A DNA stretch of 6,179 nt from Dehalococcoidia bacterium (GTDB lineage: Bacteria > Chloroflexota > Dehalococcoidia > SHYD01 > SHYC01). The DNA lies in the NCBI GenBank assembly GCA_016844365.1, contig JAENIT010000039.1, forward strand, positions 1 through 6,179. Reading direction: 5' to 3'. Below are positions 5,971-6,179 of the stretch, one piece after another (position 1 is the stretch's first letter; each line of letters begins with the position of its first letter). The notes below the pieces were generated by a model. It searched no databases and was not told where the DNA came from. It worked only from the letters and a program-made list of their open reading frames with translations. The position numbers were made by a program, and so were the translations under genes.

Positions 5971-6179
5971 ACCAGTCGTCGGCCTCCTGCTGGGGGTGGA
6001 TAGTGACCCTACGTTGCGGTTCCTGCCCCATACTTCGAGACACGAGGTTGTACCGCTGAGCTAGCTGGTGCTGGAGCCTCCGAACATAGGCATTTTGGGG
6101 AGTCAACTCCACAGACTGAGAGTTATTCATAACCTGCATTGCCGCCTCCTCCGCCTCTCGCAGAGCCCGCATCACTGGT
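5969..6179 (-). CDS. C-terminal end of an R3H-domain nucleic-acid-binding protein (5' truncated by window)
   Basis: The minus-strand frame is open to the window edge and ends at TAG (5971-5969), giving about 69 visible residues. It contains ALREAEEAAMQVMNNSQSVE, then LTPQNAYVRRLQHQLAQRYN, then SRSMGQEPQRRVTIHPQ. The ELxPxNAYxRRxxHxxL...S.S.G.EPxRRVxI pattern is the R3H fold, with the namesake Arg and His spaced three apart in RRLQH. R3H domains bind single-stranded DNA or RNA. In Chloroflexota and cyanobacteria such a domain often closes a larger SpoIIIAA/Ycf45-type AAA ATPase, so the full protein may be that, but the ATPase part lies outside the window. The GTG and ATG at 6175 and 6172 are probably internal, since the frame continues upstream. 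tmk begins six bases after the stop, so the two genes are likely coupled. Confidence 0.8.
   Translation of the reverse strand, partial: PVMRALREAEEAAMQVMNNSQSVELTPQNAYVRRLQHQLAQRYNLVSRSMGQEPQRRVTIHPQQEADDW

Noticed and set aside
5638..6003. A 121-codon plus-strand open frame opposite tmk
   Set aside because: It is antisense to the conserved kinase motifs and its translation is Ser/Pro/Arg-rich with no family resemblance.
1..6179. tRNA, rRNA, CRISPR array, insertion sequence or phage genes
   Set aside because: No cloverleaf, regularly spaced repeat, transposase or phage motif was found by eye on either strand.

Overview
The window is a 6.2-kb piece of ordinary bacterial chromosome with high G+C and dense coding. 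It carries conserved housekeeping genes and no sign of phage, transposase or CRISPR. The protein styles (MogA-like tail, TrmD, L19, PriA, R3H protein followed by thymidylate kinase, TPR protein with acidic tail) fit an uncultured Chloroflexota, perhaps Dehalococcoidia-like. That placement is an inference from general resemblance and was not tested.

Left half, plus strand: the last codons of a MogA/MoaB-family molybdopterin protein (to 107), trmD (129-884, tRNA m1G37 methyltransferase), rplS (988-1344, ribosomal protein L19) and priA (1377-3869, primosomal helicase). trmD-rplS is a classical pair, but the usual upstream partners rpsP/rimM are absent and a Mo-cofactor gene stands there instead. 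The 103-bp trmD-rplS gap holds three back-to-back small hairpins and may be an rplS leader.

Middle: a 289-bp gap (3870-4158) separates convergent genes. It contains no gene but at least four hairpin-forming inverted repeats. None has a T-run.

Right half, minus strand, read from the right edge: the C-terminal end of an R3H-domain protein (5969-6179), tmk (thymidylate kinase, stop at 5283), a 74-residue two-helix membrane protein (5017-5241, TTG start), and a TPR protein with a beta-rich, HIRAN-like middle and a very acidic tail (4159 to about 4989). A sigma70-like promoter lies across the end of tmk and may give the last two genes their own transcription.

The most notable point is the start of tmk. 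The kinase frame, including its P-loop, has no ATG, GTG or TTG start. The only well-placed ATG (5962, behind an AGGAG that overlaps the R3H stop codon) is in another frame and needs a -1 shift. A C_TTT_TTA heptamer in exactly the right phase, an SD-like purine stretch 10 nt before it and a 7-bp stem after it look like a programmed -1 frameshift signal. A single-base error in the neighbouring G5/T5 runs would explain the same facts more simply.
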